The notes: generated from the letters alone by a model not told the origin. A stretch of DNA of 64,000 bases from Monoplex corrugatus (GCA_030674185.1 JAPXFY010000016.1:38209966-38273965); one strand, 5' to 3'. Numbered from the stretch's first letter, positions 11,475 through 24,980 are shown. Made by a program: numbers and translations.

Positions 11475-11599
11475 ACCCTCTGCCCTCATTGACCTGCATG
11501 CTTCGGCAAGATGTAGCCACAGTCTCTACCCTTCCTTACCTACATTCCGGAACAGGATAAGTGCCAGAGCCTCTGCTTGATGGACAAGGGGGCAGCGAT

Positions 11600-12625
11600 C
11601 ACTTTGATGTCCATACATCTATATCAATTTGTTGTTGTTGTTTGTTGTTTGGTTTTGTTGTGTGTTTTTTTATCTATATGTGTATATCATGGTATTATCA
11701 CATTCCATTATTGTCTGATTATTCTGTTAGTACATTTTTATGTAAGGTTATTGTTGTAAATATTTTTTTCCGATTATTGCGTTAATTTACATTTTATTTG
11801 ATTATCATGCTTGATAAATTGTATCTGACAATTGCGTTAGATGAATTTTAATCTGTTTATTGTGCTAGATAAATTGTATCTGACTATGGTGTTAGATACA
11901 TTTTATCTAATTATTGTGCTATATAAATAAGCTTTGATGATTGTGTTAACTATGTTTTATCAGACAATTGTGTTATATGAATTTTATAGATTTATGTGCT
12001 AGATGGATTTTATCTGGTTATTGTGTTAAAGAAATTTTATCAAATTATTGTTTTAAACACATTTTATGTTGTTATTGTGTGAAATGAATATCTGATTATT
12101 GCATGAAACATATTTTACGTGGTTTTTGTGTGAAATACATTATTTTATTACTGTGTTAACTACAGTTTACCTCAGTAATTTATTTGATTATTGTGTTTAC
12201 AAAGTTGTCTAGTTACATGCATTTTTTCTGATTATTGTTTCTTATATATTTATCTAATCGTTGGTCTTTAAGATTATTATATGGATACTTGTGATTATTG
12301 TAAGAATACGATGTTATCTATGAATACTTTGGATCTTTATCGTGTGAATACATTGAATCTTTAAGATTATTGTATGACCACATTGGATACATATCAGATC
12401 GTAGTATGAAAACATTGGATCTATTAAGGTTATTGGATAAATAGTTGGATCTGTAAGAGTGCTATATGAACACACTGGATTTTTAAGATTATTATATGAA
12501 TACTTTGGATCTTGTAAATTATCCTATGAATACGTTGGATCTTTAAGAATACTGTATAATTTAAGACTATAAGACTATTGTATGGACACATCAGATTGTT
12601 TAAGATGATGTAGAATACACTGGAG
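11600..12625. repeat. Degenerate AT-rich tandem repeats
   Basis: There are two blocks. At 11.6-12.25 kb, 35-40-bp units resemble gattattgtgttagataaa. At about 12.27-12.62 kb the units resemble gaatactttggatctttaag. Units are strongly diverged. The region follows the SHFL stop and may include its 3' UTR. Confidence 0.65.
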
Positions 12626-12628
12626 TTT

Positions 12629-13235
12629 TTAGAATTTTGACATGAATTGGATCTTTGTTGGATGAATACTTCGGACCTTATTATCCAATGTCATATTCCA
12701 GTGACAGGCTGTTAATCTTGTTGTCAGTAATGCACTGACATACTGTCGTCGTGCTTGCCGTTTGTTCATGGGGAAGTCATCCCACTCTGACAATTCCACA
12801 AGCGCTTGGCCTAAATTTTCCAGACCCTTTTTTCTGGCAAACTCCTTGAGCCTTTGCAAAACCGTAGGCGCTGGCTGGGTCTTGAAATGGGGAAGGTAGG
12901 AGGAGAGGAAGAATAAAACGAGTTGTGCCTGTAGGGTATGTACGCGTTTCCATAAGCCACTAAAGTGACACAGCTTGTAGGATCTTTAACGTGCGTGCTT
13001 GAAGTTCTGCGTGTGTATGCACACAAAGTGGGGGGGGGGGGGGGGGGCTCAGCCAGCAGCGGGTCTCATTGAACGTTGACCTGGAATTGGAGTTTAGAGT
13101 TTGTTCAAGAGAGATTCATCACACTCAGAGAATTCCATATGCGAGACAATTCCATATGTGCTTGACTCAAATTTACCATCGGTTATATGGCAGACTTCCT
13201 TACCCTGTGCAAAACCCCATGCGCTGGCAATGTCT
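12629..13235. repeat. Interspersed repeat, two adjacent copies
   Basis: Segments at about 12.77-12.99 and 13.09-13.24 kb share cactctgacaattccac, tggcaaactcctt, cctttgcaaaacc and gtcttga. A third copy lies at 23.64-24.00 kb. A poly-G run (13030-13047) separates the two copies. The motif gatctttaacgtgcg near 12.98 kb is shared in reverse with 23.97, 60.15 and 63.93 kb. Confidence 0.65.
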
Positions 13236-16200
13236 TGACGTGAGATGATACCAACTATCTCCATCCTTAGGTCTTGACGTGAGATGATACCAACTATCTC
13301 CATCCTTAGGTCTTGACGTGAGATGATACCAACTATCTCCATCCTTTGGTCTTGACGTGAGATGATACCAACTATCTCCATCCTTTGGTCTTGACGTGAG
13401 ATGATACCAACTATCTCCATCCTTTGGTCTTGACGTGAGATGATACCAACTATCTCCATCCTTAGGTCTTGACGTGAGAGGATACCAACTATCTCCATCC
13501 TTAGGTCTTGACGTGAGATGATACCAACTATCTCCATCCTTTGGTCTTGACGTGAGATGATACCAACTATCTCCATCCTTTGGTCTTGACTAGGTAGGAT
13601 ACCAACTATCTCCATCCTTAGGTCTTGACTAGGGATGATACCAACTATCTCCATCCTTTGGTCTTGACTAGGTAGGATACCAACTATCTCCATCCTTAGG
13701 TCTTGACTAGGGATGATACCAACTATCTCCATCCTTTGGTCTTGACTAGGGATGATACCAACTATCTCCATCCTTAGGTCTTGACTAGGTAGGATACCAA
13801 CTATCTCCATCCTTAGGTCTTGACTAGGGATGATACCAACTATCTCCATCCTTAGGTCTTGACTAGGTAGGATACCAACTATCTCCATCCTTAGGTCTTG
13901 ACTAGGTAGGATACCAACTATCTCCATCCTTAGGTCTTGACTAGGGATGATACCAACTATCTCCATCCTTAGGTCTTGACTAGGTAGGATACCAACTATC
14001 TCCATCCTTAGGTCTTGACTAGGGATGATACCAACTATCTCCATCCTTTGGTCTTGACTAGGGATGATACCAACTATCTCCATCCTTAGGTCTTGACTAG
14101 GGATGATACCAACTATCTCCATCCTTTGGTCTTGACTAGGTAGGATACCAACTATCTCCATCCTTAGGTCTTGACTAGGGATGATACCAACTATCTCCAT
14201 CCTTTGGTCTTGACTAGGGATGATACCAACTATCGCCATCCTTTGGTCTTGACTAGGGATGATACCAACTATCTCCATCCTTTGGTCTTGACTAGGTAGG
14301 ATACCAACTATCTCCATCCTTAGGTCTTGACTAGGTAGGATACCAACTATCTCCATCCTTAGGTCTTGACTAGGGATGATACCAACTATCTCCATCCTTA
14401 GGTCTTGACTAGGTATGATACCAACTATCTCCATCCTTTGGTCTTCACTAGGGATGATACCAACTATCTCCATCCTTTGGTCTTGACTAGGTAGGATACC
14501 AACTATTTCCATCCTTTGGTCTTGACTAGGGATGATACGAACTATCTCCATCCTTTGGTCTTGACTAGGTAGGATACCAACTATCTCCATCCTTAGGTCT
14601 TGACTAGGTAGGATACCAACTATCTCCATCCTTTGGTCTTGACTAGGTAGGATACCAACTATCTCCATCCTTTGGTCTTGACTAGGTAGGATCCCAACTA
14701 TTTCCATCCTTTGGTCTTGATTAGGGATGATACCAACTATCTCCATCCTTTGGTCTTGATTAGGGATGATACCAACTATCTCCATCCTTTGGTCTTGATT
14801 AGGGATGATACCAACTATCTCCATCCTTTGGTCTTGATTAGGGATGATACCAACTATCTCCATCCTTTGGTCTTGATTAGGGATGATACCAACTATCTCC
14901 ATCCTTTGGTCTTGATTAGGGATGATACCAACTATTTCCATCCTTTGGTCTTGATTAGGGATGATACCAACTATCTCCATCCTTTGGTCTTGACGTGAGA
15001 GGATACCAACTATCTCCATCCTTTGGTCTTGACGTGAGAGGATACCAACTATCTCCATCCTTAGGTCTTGACTAGGGATGATACCAACTATCTCCATCCT
15101 TAGGTCTTGACTAGGTAGGATACCAACTATCTCCATCCTTAGGTCTTGACTAGGGATGATACCAACTATTTCCATCCTTAGGTCTTGACTAGGGATGATA
15201 CCAACTATCTCCATCCTTAGGTCTTGACTAGGGATGATACCAACTATTTCCATCCTTAGGTCTTGACTAGGGATGATACCAACTATTTCCATCCTTAGGT
15301 CTTGACTAGGGATGATACCAACTATCTCCATCCTTAGGTCTTGACTAGGGATGATACCAACTATTTCCATCCTTAAGTCTTGACTAGGGATGATGCCAAC
15401 TATTTCCATCCTTAGGTCTTGACTAGGGATGATACCAACTATCTCCATCCTTAGGTCTTGACTAGGTAGGATACCAACTATTTCCATCCTTAGGTCTTGA
15501 CTAGGGATGATACCAACTATCTCCATCCTTAGGTCTTGACTAGGGATGATACCAACTATCTCCATCCTTAGGTCTTGACTAGGGATGATACCAACTATCT
15601 CCATCCTTAGGTCTTGACTAGGTAGGATACCAACTATCTCCATCCTTAGGTCTTGACTAGGTAGGATACCAACTATCTCCATCCTTAGGTCTTGACTAGG
15701 GATGATACCAACTATCTCCATCCTTAGGTCTTGACTAGGATGATACCAACTATCTCCATCCTTAGGTCTTGACTAGGGATGATACCAACTATTTCCATCC
15801 TTAGGTCTTGACTAGGTAGGATACCAACTATTTCCATCCTTAGGTCTTGACTAGGGATGATACCAACTATTTCCATCCTTAGGTCTTGACTAGGTAGGAT
15901 ACCAACTATTTCCATCCTTAGGTCTTGACTAGGGATGATACCAACTATTTCCATCCTTAGGTCTTGACTAGGTAGGATACCAACTATTTCCATCCTTAGG
16001 TCTTGACTAGGGATGATACCAACTATTTCCATCCTTAGGTCTTGACTAGGGATGATACCAACTATTTCCATCCTTAGGTCTTGACTAGGATGATACCAAC
16101 TATCTCCATCCTTAGGTCTTGACTAGGGATGATACCAACTATCTCCATCCTTAGGTCTTGACTAGGTAGGATACCAACTATTTCCATCCTTAGGTCTTGA

Positions 16201-18968
16201 CTAGGTAGGATACCAACTATCTCCATCCTTAGGTCTTGACTAGGGATGATACCAACTATCTCCATCCTTAGGTCTTGACTAGGGATGATACCAACTATCT
16301 CCATCCTTAGGTCTTGACTAGGTAGGATACCAACTATCTTCATCCTTAGGTCTTGACTAGGTAGGATACCAACTATCTCCATCCTTAGGTCTTGACTAGG
16401 GATGATACCAACTATTTCCATCCTTAGGTCTTGACTAGGGATGATACCAACTATCTTAGGTCTTGACTTGGGATGATACCAACTATCTCCATCCTTAGGT
16501 CTTGACTAGGGATGATACCAACTATTTCCATCCTTAGGTCTTGACTAGGTAGGATACCAACTATCTCCATCCTTAGGTCTTGACTAGGGATGATACCAAC
16601 TATTTCCATCCTTAGGTCTTGACTAGGGATGATACCAACTATTTCCATCCTTAGGTCTTGACTAGGTAGGATACCAACTATCTCCATCCTTAGGTCTTGA
16701 CTAGGGATGATACCAACTATCTCCATCCTTAGGTCTTGACTAGGTAGGATACCAACTATCTCCATCCTTAGGTCTTGACTAGGGATGATACCAACTATCT
16801 CCATCCTTAGGTCTTGACTAGGTAGGATACCAACTATCTCCATCCTTAGGTCTTGACTAGGTAGGATACCAACTATCTCCATCCTTAGGTCTTGACTAGG
16901 GATGATACCAACTATCTCCATCCTTAGGTCTTGACTAGGTAGGATACAACTATCTCCATCCTTAGGTCTTGACTAGGGATGATACCAACTATCTCCATCC
17001 TTAGGTCTTGACTAGGTAGGATACCAACTATCTCCATCCTTAGGTCTTGACTAGGGATGATACCAACTATTTCCATCCTTAGGTCTTGACTAGGATGATA
17101 CCAACTATTTCCATCCTTAGGTCTTGACTAGGGATGATACCAACTATCTCCATCCTTAGGTCTTGACTAGGGATGATACCAACTATTTCGATGATACCAA
17201 CTATTTCCATCCTTAGGTCTTGACTAGGGATGATACCAACTATCTCCATCCTTAGGTCTTGACTAGGGATGATACCAACTATCTCCATCCTTAGGTCTTG
17301 ACTAGGTAGGATACCAACTATCTCCATCCTTAGGTCTTGACTAGGGATGATACCAACTATCTCCATCCTTAGGTCTTGACTAGGGATGATACCAACTATC
17401 TCCATCCTTAGGTCTTGACTAGGGATGATACCAACTATTTCCATCCTTAGGTCTTGACTAGGTAGGATACCAACTATTTCCATCCTTAGGTCTTGACTAG
17501 GGATGATACCAACTATTTCCATCCTTAGGTCTTGACTAGGTAGGATACCAACTATTTCCATCCTTAGGTCTTGACTAGGGATGATACCAACTATTTCCAT
17601 CCTTAGGTCTTGACTAGGTAGGATACCAACTATTTCCATCCTTAGGTCTTGACTAGGGATGATACCAACTATTTCCATCCTTAGGTCTTGACTAGGGATG
17701 ATACCAACTATTTCCATCCTTAGGTCTTGACTAGGGATGATACCAACTATCTCCATCCTTAGGTCTTGACTAGGGATGATACCAACTATCTCCATCCTTA
17801 GGTCTTGACTAGGTAGGATACCAACTATTTCCATCCTTAGGTCTTGACTAGGTAGGATACCAACTATCTCCATCCTTAGGTCTTGACTAGGGATGATACC
17901 AACTATCTCCATCCTTAGGTCTTGACTAGGGATGATACCAACTATCTCCATCCTTAGGTCTTGACTAGGTAGGATACCAACTATCTTCATCCTTAGGTCT
18001 TGACTAGGTAGGATACCAACTATCTCCATCCTTAGGTCTTGACTAGGGATGATACCAACTATTTCCATCCTTAGGTCTTGACTAGGGATGATACCAACTA
18101 TCTTAGGTCTTGACTTGGGATGATACCAACTATCTCCATCCTTAGGTCTTGACTAGGGATGATACCAACTATTTCCATCCTTAGGTCTTGACTAGGTAGG
18201 ATACCAACTATCTCCATCCTTAGGTCTTGACTAGGGATGATACCAACTATTTCCATCCTTAGGTCTTGACTAGGGATGATACCAACTATTTCCATCCTTA
18301 GGTCTTGACTAGGTAGGATACCAACTATCTCCATCCTTAGGTCTTGACTAGGGATGATACCAACTATCTCCATCCTTAGGTCTTGACTAGGTAGGATACC
18401 AACTATCTCCATCCTTAGGTCTTGACTAGGGATGATACCAACTATCTCCATCCTTAGGTCTTGACTAGGTAGGATACCAACTATCTCCATCCTTAGGTCT
18501 TGACTAGGTAGGATACCAACTATCTCCATCCTTAGGTCTTGACTAGGGATGATACCAACTATCTCCATCCTTAGGTCTTGACTAGGTAGGATACAACTAT
18601 CTCCATCCTTAGGTCTTGACTAGGGATGATACCAACTATCTCCATCCTTAGGTCTTGACTAGGTAGGATACCAACTATCTCCATCCTTAGGTCTTGACTA
18701 GGGATGATACCAACTATTTCCATCCTTAGGTCTTGACTAGGGATGATACCAACTATTTCCATCCTTAGGTCTTGACTAGGGATGATACCAACTATCTCCA
18801 TCCTTAGGTCTTGACTAGGGATGATACCAACTATTTCGATGATACCAACTATTTCCATCCTTAGGTCTTGACTAGGGATGATACCAACTATCTCCATCCT
18901 TAGGTCTTGACTAGGGATGATACCAACTATCTCCATCCTTAGGTCTTGACTAGGTAGGATACCAACTA
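13236..18968. repeat. 39-bp satellite, 5.7 kb, about 147 units
   Basis: The unit is ggtcttgactagggatgat + accaactatctccatcctta. Variants: cgtgagatgat at the left edge and near 15.0 kb, gattaggg at 14.7-15.0 kb, ggtaggat interspersed. The 39-bp period equals 13 codons, so the minus strand reads MEIVGIIPSQDLR repeatedly (875 codons in one run). Rare indel variants recur 1647-1648 bp apart, showing a higher-order duplication. Confidence 0.97.
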
Positions 18969-19139
18969 TCTTCATCTTTGACACAACAGGCGGCACCAGA
19001 CAATGTTGATCTCAGATGTCTGATTGCAACCCTGAGGTACTGGCCACTGACTGGAAGTCTCACATATTGACCACTTAGGTATCGTGTCATCTGATATACA
19101 CACAACGTTGACACTGTCCTTTGTCTGTGATGTGTCTTT

Positions 19140-19291
19140 AACCCTTTAACACCCACAACATGTCCATCAGCATCCTGCATTGTTGACAATGTTAGCATTG
19201 CAAAAACTTAACCCTTTGACTCCCTCACCCAACCCACCAGCTTACAGGAAGCTGGTGGCTTTGGTGAGGGAGCCGAGGGGTTAAGTTTTTT
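19140..19291. repeat. Foldback (palindromic) element
   Basis: Arms 19202-19242 and 19249-19290 pair almost perfectly (aacttaaccctttgactccc with its complement), with a 6-base loop. A weaker extra left-arm copy (taacccttt..) lies at 19139-19175. The same family occurs at 53.5 and 55.6-55.8 kb. Confidence 0.8.
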
Positions 19292-19329
19292 TTTCAATTG
19301 GTGTGTTGGGTGCAGGAGTCATTCCATTG

Positions 19330-19925
19330 GTTGGATAATTACAATTTTGCTAACATTCACATTTGGTGTTGAGGAGTGGTGTAATTATACACAGTCCGTT
19401 GACTACATAATTATAGTTACGTCAATTGTAAAGTTTGATGTTAAAGAGTGGTATACTTACGTATAATCCACTGACTGCGTGTTTATAATTATGTCATCAG
19501 TGTGGTTTTAAAAGTTTTCTTTAATTATGCTCACTATTTCTTGCCCACATAATTAAGATTATGTCACTACTGTGATAATGAAATTTGCTGTAATTATGCA
19601 CACTGTTTGATGTCTTGATAATTATTCATTATGATTATTCAGTATTCATATTCATTTTGTCATAATGGATTTTACCATGTGAAACTTGGGTCGCTCCCCC
19701 CCCCCCCCCCCCGTTGAGAGCGTGTCGCAGAGGAGCAGCTCTATCCATTTTATGATTATATCAGTAGCATGATTCTGAGATTCTGAAAGTTGCTATAACT
19801 GAAAGCAGTATTTTTCGACTACATAATTATGATTATGTCAGCGCTGTGATGTCAGAAATGTGCAGCAAGTACACGCCATCTGTTGACAAGATAATTATGT
19901 CAATAGTATTGTGGTGAAGCGCACA
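19330..19925. repeat. Degenerate tandem repeat, about 75-85 bp
   Basis: Recurring block: ctacataattatgattatgtca, a gtgatg stretch, then taattatgcacactgt-like sequence, about seven diverged units. It is interrupted by a C run at 19697-19712. Confidence 0.6.
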
Positions 19926-20266
19926 AACTTACAACGACCACTGGTGTCTTTGTTTTGTTTTGTTACCTTTTGCTTTGTTTTGTTTTGTTTTGTTGTTTTT
20001 GTTTTCAGATTGTGTTTGATATAAATCCTACTTTCCCTACATTTAGTGGCTTTTTGTGTATATACAGGAGGACTTGACTTAAAAATGACGTGATTTTATG
20101 TGAAATACTGATTTTGTACAAACACATCATTTGTGATTGTGTTGATGAAGATGGAAGTGGTGTGTTGTTGATGATGCGTTTCTTTTTCTTCATCTTCTTG
20201 TCCTCTTCTTCTAGGTGTCTGTTAAAAAGGAGATTGTTTCCTAGCCTCATGAGGGTGCCTCTATGT

Positions 20267-20430
20267 TATGCCCGTCTGTCTGTCTGCCTGCCTGCCTGCC
20301 TGTCTGTCTGTCTGTCTCTCTGAATGTCTGCCTGTTTGTCTGTCCGCCTGTTTGTATGTCTATCTGTCTTCCTTTTTGTTTGTCTATCTGTCTGTCTGTC
20401 TGTTTGAATATCTGTATGCCTGTCTGATTT
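20267..20430. repeat. CTGT tetranucleotide array
   Basis: CTGTCTGC/CTGT units with scattered variants; intergenic. Confidence 0.95.
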
Positions 20431-20599
20431 TGTATGATGTGCCATTTTTGGTGTGCAATTATTTTCCAGCAATTTAAAACTAATTTTATATCAAAAACTA
20501 TAGAAGCCATTGGACATTACATATATATATCGCCGATAGAATTGTGTATTTGTGTATTTGTATTATTATCTGTTCGTATAATACATTCTTGGTTTGGTT

Positions 20600-20678
20600 T
20601 GCTTTCATGCGTGTGTGAGTATGTGTATGTGCATGCGTGCATGTGTGTGTATGTGCGTGCGTACATGTGTGTGAGTGT

Positions 20679-20740
<62 letters not shown>

Positions 20741-20750
20741 TGTGTGATAA
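20600..20750. repeat. GT microsatellite
   Basis: A degenerate then pure (GT)n tract. Confidence 0.96.
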
Positions 20751-21229
20751 TAGTCCCAGCGTGATGTTAATCAATGATCAAGTGATCATATCGTTATGTT
20801 TTGAACACAAGCTGCAATAAATCTCCGTCTTTTATCGACTTTTTTCAACTGAAATAACTCTAAGGTTTAATTGCTGTGAGTGTGTACCAATAAACCTCTT
20901 ACTGATATAAATCCCAATAACAAAGACAAAAAAACCCATAAAAATAGACAAGAAGAAAAATAATATGTTGAAATGTTAAGTTTTAGGTTTCGTAAATATT
21001 CTTGTATATGCTGTTTTCAAAGAAATATACCAATAGGGCTGAGTATACCGATAGCGTGTTAACAGACAATCTTGCCACTGACACACAGATTGTCACTGAA
21101 TATAGCAGCTGACTGTGTTTAGCACACAAACCAGCACAACAGGTTGGATACGCTTCACCAAGCCTGCTCCTATAGAAAGCTCTGACATCATAAGAAACAT
21201 TTCTATGAAATGCGTGAGGAAGGGGTGTT

Positions 21230-21230
21230 G

Positions 21231-21268
<38 letters not shown>

Positions 21269-21755
21269 GGGAGGGAGAGAGAGAGAGGGAGAGAAACAGA
21301 CAGAGACAGACAGACAGAGAGCCAGCCAGCCAGATAGAGAGAGACAGACAGAGAAACAGAGAGAGAGAGAGAGAAAGGGACAGAGACAGAAACAAAGAAA
21401 GAGATAGAGATAGACAGACACAGAGAGAGACAGACAGACAAATAGAGAGAGAGACAGAGAGAGAGAGTGATAGAGAGAGAGAAAAGAGAGACAGAGAGAG
21501 ACCGACCGAGAGAGAGACAGAGACAGACAGACAGGGACAGATGAGAGACAGAGACAGGGAGAGCGATAGAGACAGGGACAGAGACAGAGAGACAAAAGAG
21601 AGAGAGAGACAGAGATAGATAGAGACAGAGACAGACAGACAAAGAGAGAGAGATAGAGTGATAGAGAGAGAGACAGAGAGAGAGACAGACAGACAGACAG
21701 AGAGATATGGAGAGAGAGAGAGAGAGAGAGAAAACAGACAGACAGGCAGAGAGTA
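21230..21755. repeat. GA-rich polypurine tract, about 520 bp
   Basis: (GA)n, GACA and GAAA units with almost no T on the plus strand. Confidence 0.95.
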
Positions 21756-21944
21756 TAAATGTGCAGTGCAGGCTGATCCGCACTGTTGGTTCTTTCAAAA
21801 CAATGGCATGACATATAAGATTTTCACTTCAGATAAATCAGGTAAAATGATACGTTTCTCTCATTCTTATTTTTATTCCTGACAAAGAATAACAACTTGG
21901 GTCTGAAACTCTCTCTCTCTCTCTGTCTCTTGTCTCTCACGCAC

Positions 21945-22512
21945 ACACATACCCGTGAGGGTACTGAGGGCTCTTCCAGTATGAATAGCATCCCCACCTT
22001 TTGGAAATTCTGTGCTAGAAATTTCTTCTTTTCTGTCACTCTCTTTGTTTCTGTCTCGCTGCTTTGTTTTGTCATCTCTTCCTATGACTTCTGCCTTGCT
22101 GGTCCATTTACATGTATGTGTTCTAAAAAGTCTTTCGTACTTTTTATCAGGATTGATAATTGGGTGCATGAAATGAGTGCATTTTTCGCTCTACGGAAAT
22201 GTGACGTGCAGAAGCGATTGTAGGTAATTTAGGCCAGTTTTTGTGTTTTAATGTCCTTTGTTATGTTTAAATTTGTATTTAGGTATGTTTTACCCCCACC
22301 CCCACCCCTGGTGATAAACTGGACGAAGTGACCAACGGCACTGGCTTATCTCCAGATTATGTGTGCGAATGTATTGGTACGTGTATTTAATTTTCTTTTC
22401 CAGGTGATTATTTTTACTGCGGTATTGCGTATTTTTGAGATGCTTGGATGGTTATAGATCTGGTATGACTCTATGCGGTCGGTTGGGCTTTAAATAACAA
22501 TAACAATAGCAC
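21945..22512 (+). repeat. About 560-bp interspersed repeat, copy 1
   Basis: Shares blocks with 54.2-55.3 and 56.25-56.83 kb: gggctctt, ggaaattctgtgctagaaat, ttaggccagttttt, gataaactggacg and the end ctatgcggtcggttgggctt + taaataacaataacaata. The constant 3' end with an AACAAT tail suggests a retroposed (SINE- or LINE-type) element. Confidence 0.75.
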
Positions 22513-22538
22513 ACACAATAGCACACACACACACACAG

Positions 22539-22573
<35 letters not shown>

Positions 22574-22608
22574 GCCAATGCATTAACACACACGCACACA
22601 TGCGCGCA

Positions 22609-22672
<64 letters not shown>

Positions 22673-22675
22673 ATC
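22513..22675. repeat. TA and CA microsatellites
   Basis: (CA)n, (TA)n and (CA)n follow the tail of the interspersed repeat. Confidence 0.96.
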
Positions 22676-22779
22676 CAGAAATGCACTTTATTGAAGCATG
22701 ATTTTGATAACAGAAACAGACATGACATGCCAACAAAAGGGACACACAGCTGTAAGCCCAGTCACTTGAAGCAGAGTAC

Positions 22780-23590
22780 CAAGCAAACAAACAAGCAAGC
22801 AATCCACTGGGGCAATGTGGACACAGCCTGTGTACATCAGGCCCTGAAAATAAATTGAATGGCCAATCCAGTGAGGTACATGTGGACATTGTATATCAAG
22901 TCCTGACCATGGATTAAATGGCCAATCCACTGGGGCACGTGTAGATTGTCTGTGTACATCAGGCCCTGAACATGGACTGAACGGCCAATCCACTGGGGTA
23001 TGTGTGGACACAATGTACATCAGGCCCTGAACATGGACTGAACGGCCAATCCACTGGGGTATGTGTGGACACAATGTACATCAGGCCCTGAACATGGACT
23101 GAACGGCCAATCCACTGGGGTATGTGTGGACACAATGTACATCAGGCCCTGAACATGGATTGAACGGCCAATCCACTGGGGTATGAGTGGACACAATGTA
23201 CATCAGGTCCTGAACATGGATTGAACGGCCAATCCACTGGGGTATGTGTACACACAATGTACATCAGGTCCTGAACATGGACTGAACGGCCAATCCACTG
23301 GGGCACGTATGGACACAGTGTACATCAGGCCCTGACCAAGGATTGAATGGCCAATTCACTGGGGCACATGTGGATTGATATGTACATCAGGCCCTGACCA
23401 AGGATTGAATGGCCAATTCACTGGGGCACATGTGGATTGATATGTACATCAGGCCCTGAACGTGGATTGAACGGCAAATCCGCAGGGGTACATGTGGACT
23501 ATTGTGTATATCAGGTCCAGAACGTGGATTGAACGGTCAATCCACTGGGGTAGGTGTGGAAACAGTGTACATCAAGCCCTCACTATGGAT
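22780..23590. repeat. Minisatellite, about 61-66 bp, 12-13 copies
   Basis: The unit contains acatcaggccctgaacatgg, actgaacggccaatccactg and gggtatgtgtggacacaatgt. Central units are nearly identical; outer units are diverged. Confidence 0.95.
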
Positions 23591-23639
23591 TGCTCTTCTT
23601 TCAAACGCTGCATTAAACAGATTTCTTTTCAAGGTCACA

Positions 23640-24063
23640 AAGAAATGTTTCCATTGAAGAGTTTGGAGTTTGTTCAAGACGGATTCATCCACTCAGACAA
23701 TTCCATATGCGCTGCACCCAAATCTGCCAGAAATCGTTTGACAGACTCCCAGAGCCTGTGGAAAACCCTATTTATTGCCAAAGTCTTGAATGGGGAGGGG
23801 GTGGAAATGAAACCATGATTCACTTCGCCGACACCACCAAAAAGACTGTGGCATTCAGCGATGAGGCCAGTTTTCTTTTCTGTTGCCAACAAAGACTGAA
23901 CTGGAGATGTAGGATCTTGAGTTCTTGACTGTTCCAAGAATAGTGTGGCTCAGCGCTACTTAGCGCACGTTAAAGATCCCAATTGTCACTCGCAAAATTC
24001 AGAAGAAAAACCCATCTTCATCGGTAAACAAAAATACACGAAGACAAAAAAAAAAAAAAAAAA
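23640..24063. repeat. Interspersed repeat (third copy) with A tail
   Basis: Matches 12.77-13.24 kb (gagtttgttcaaga, cactcagacaattccatatg, gtcttgaatggggag), then gcgcacgttaaagatccca, and ends at an A run (about 24045-24064). The A tail suggests retroposition. Confidence 0.65.
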
Positions 24064-24359
24064 AAGGCGCTGTACTGTGCAACAACACTCTCCTCGAAGA
24101 TAGCAGCCAGAATTTTACATATAAATAATATCGAGCGAAAATAAAATAAAATAAATAAACAAACACACAAAAATATACACACTAAAAAAAAGAAAGAAAA
24201 AGAATCGGAAGAAAGAAAATAAGTATTGTCAGACCTTTATTCAAACACTGGGCCGTGCTCTTCTAACAGAAGCATTTGGTCTCAACATTGTCATCATATC
24301 AAAGAAAGATCTGTATACCGATGAGAAATTCTTGCTGACATGTAGTTTATAGATTGCAT

Positions 24360-24897
24360 CGTGTGCAAGCGCACGCACGCACGCACGCACGCATTCACAC
24401 ACACACACATCCACATGCATGCACACACAGAGAGCATCATTTTTGTGCTAATATGCTTAGCCAGATCACTGTGATTCACACACACACACACACAAAAAGA
24501 AAGAAAACATAAGCTACGTTCACATTGCTAGTCTGAACGCTTCGCAAACAATATAGAACAGGCCAAGCTTGCAAGTGCGTAATGTTAGAGCAGACGAAAA
24601 GACCTTGACATTGGAGTAGGTATGACAGATTGGGGAGAGGGGAGACAAGTCGTGTAAGAACGTGACTTGTAGCGAAGGGCGGGGAAGCATACGACAGATT
24701 GGAGTTGTGGCCCTTTATCAGACCATCGGTGACAGTGGATTTACAGATCTCACAACCAATAATACCGTAGCTGAACAGTGCTTATAGAAGGATAGAATTA
24801 TCTCATCAATTATATAGTCACTCGTCCTATACCTACATAAGGCTTATAGAAAGGTAGGTTTATCTCATCAATACATGGACTCTCTGTTTCTCTCTCT

Positions 24898-24964
<67 letters not shown>

Positions 24965-24980
24965 CACACACAATCCATGT
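24360..24980. repeat. Short CA, GCAC and CT microsatellites
   Basis: Simple tracts at 24370-24425, 24475-24495 and 24885-24972. The DNA between them (24500-24880) shows no gene I can recognise. Confidence 0.85.

Noticed and set aside
13094..15721. 875-codon minus-strand protein of 13-residue repeats (MEIVGIIPSQDLR)
   Set aside because: The 39-bp period keeps any stop-free frame open. The non-repeat end is interspersed-repeat DNA; no start context, intron or homologue supports a gene.
23492..23937. Opposing 108- and 87-codon frames
   Set aside because: They lie in the minisatellite edge and the interspersed repeat shared with 12.8-13.2 kb.
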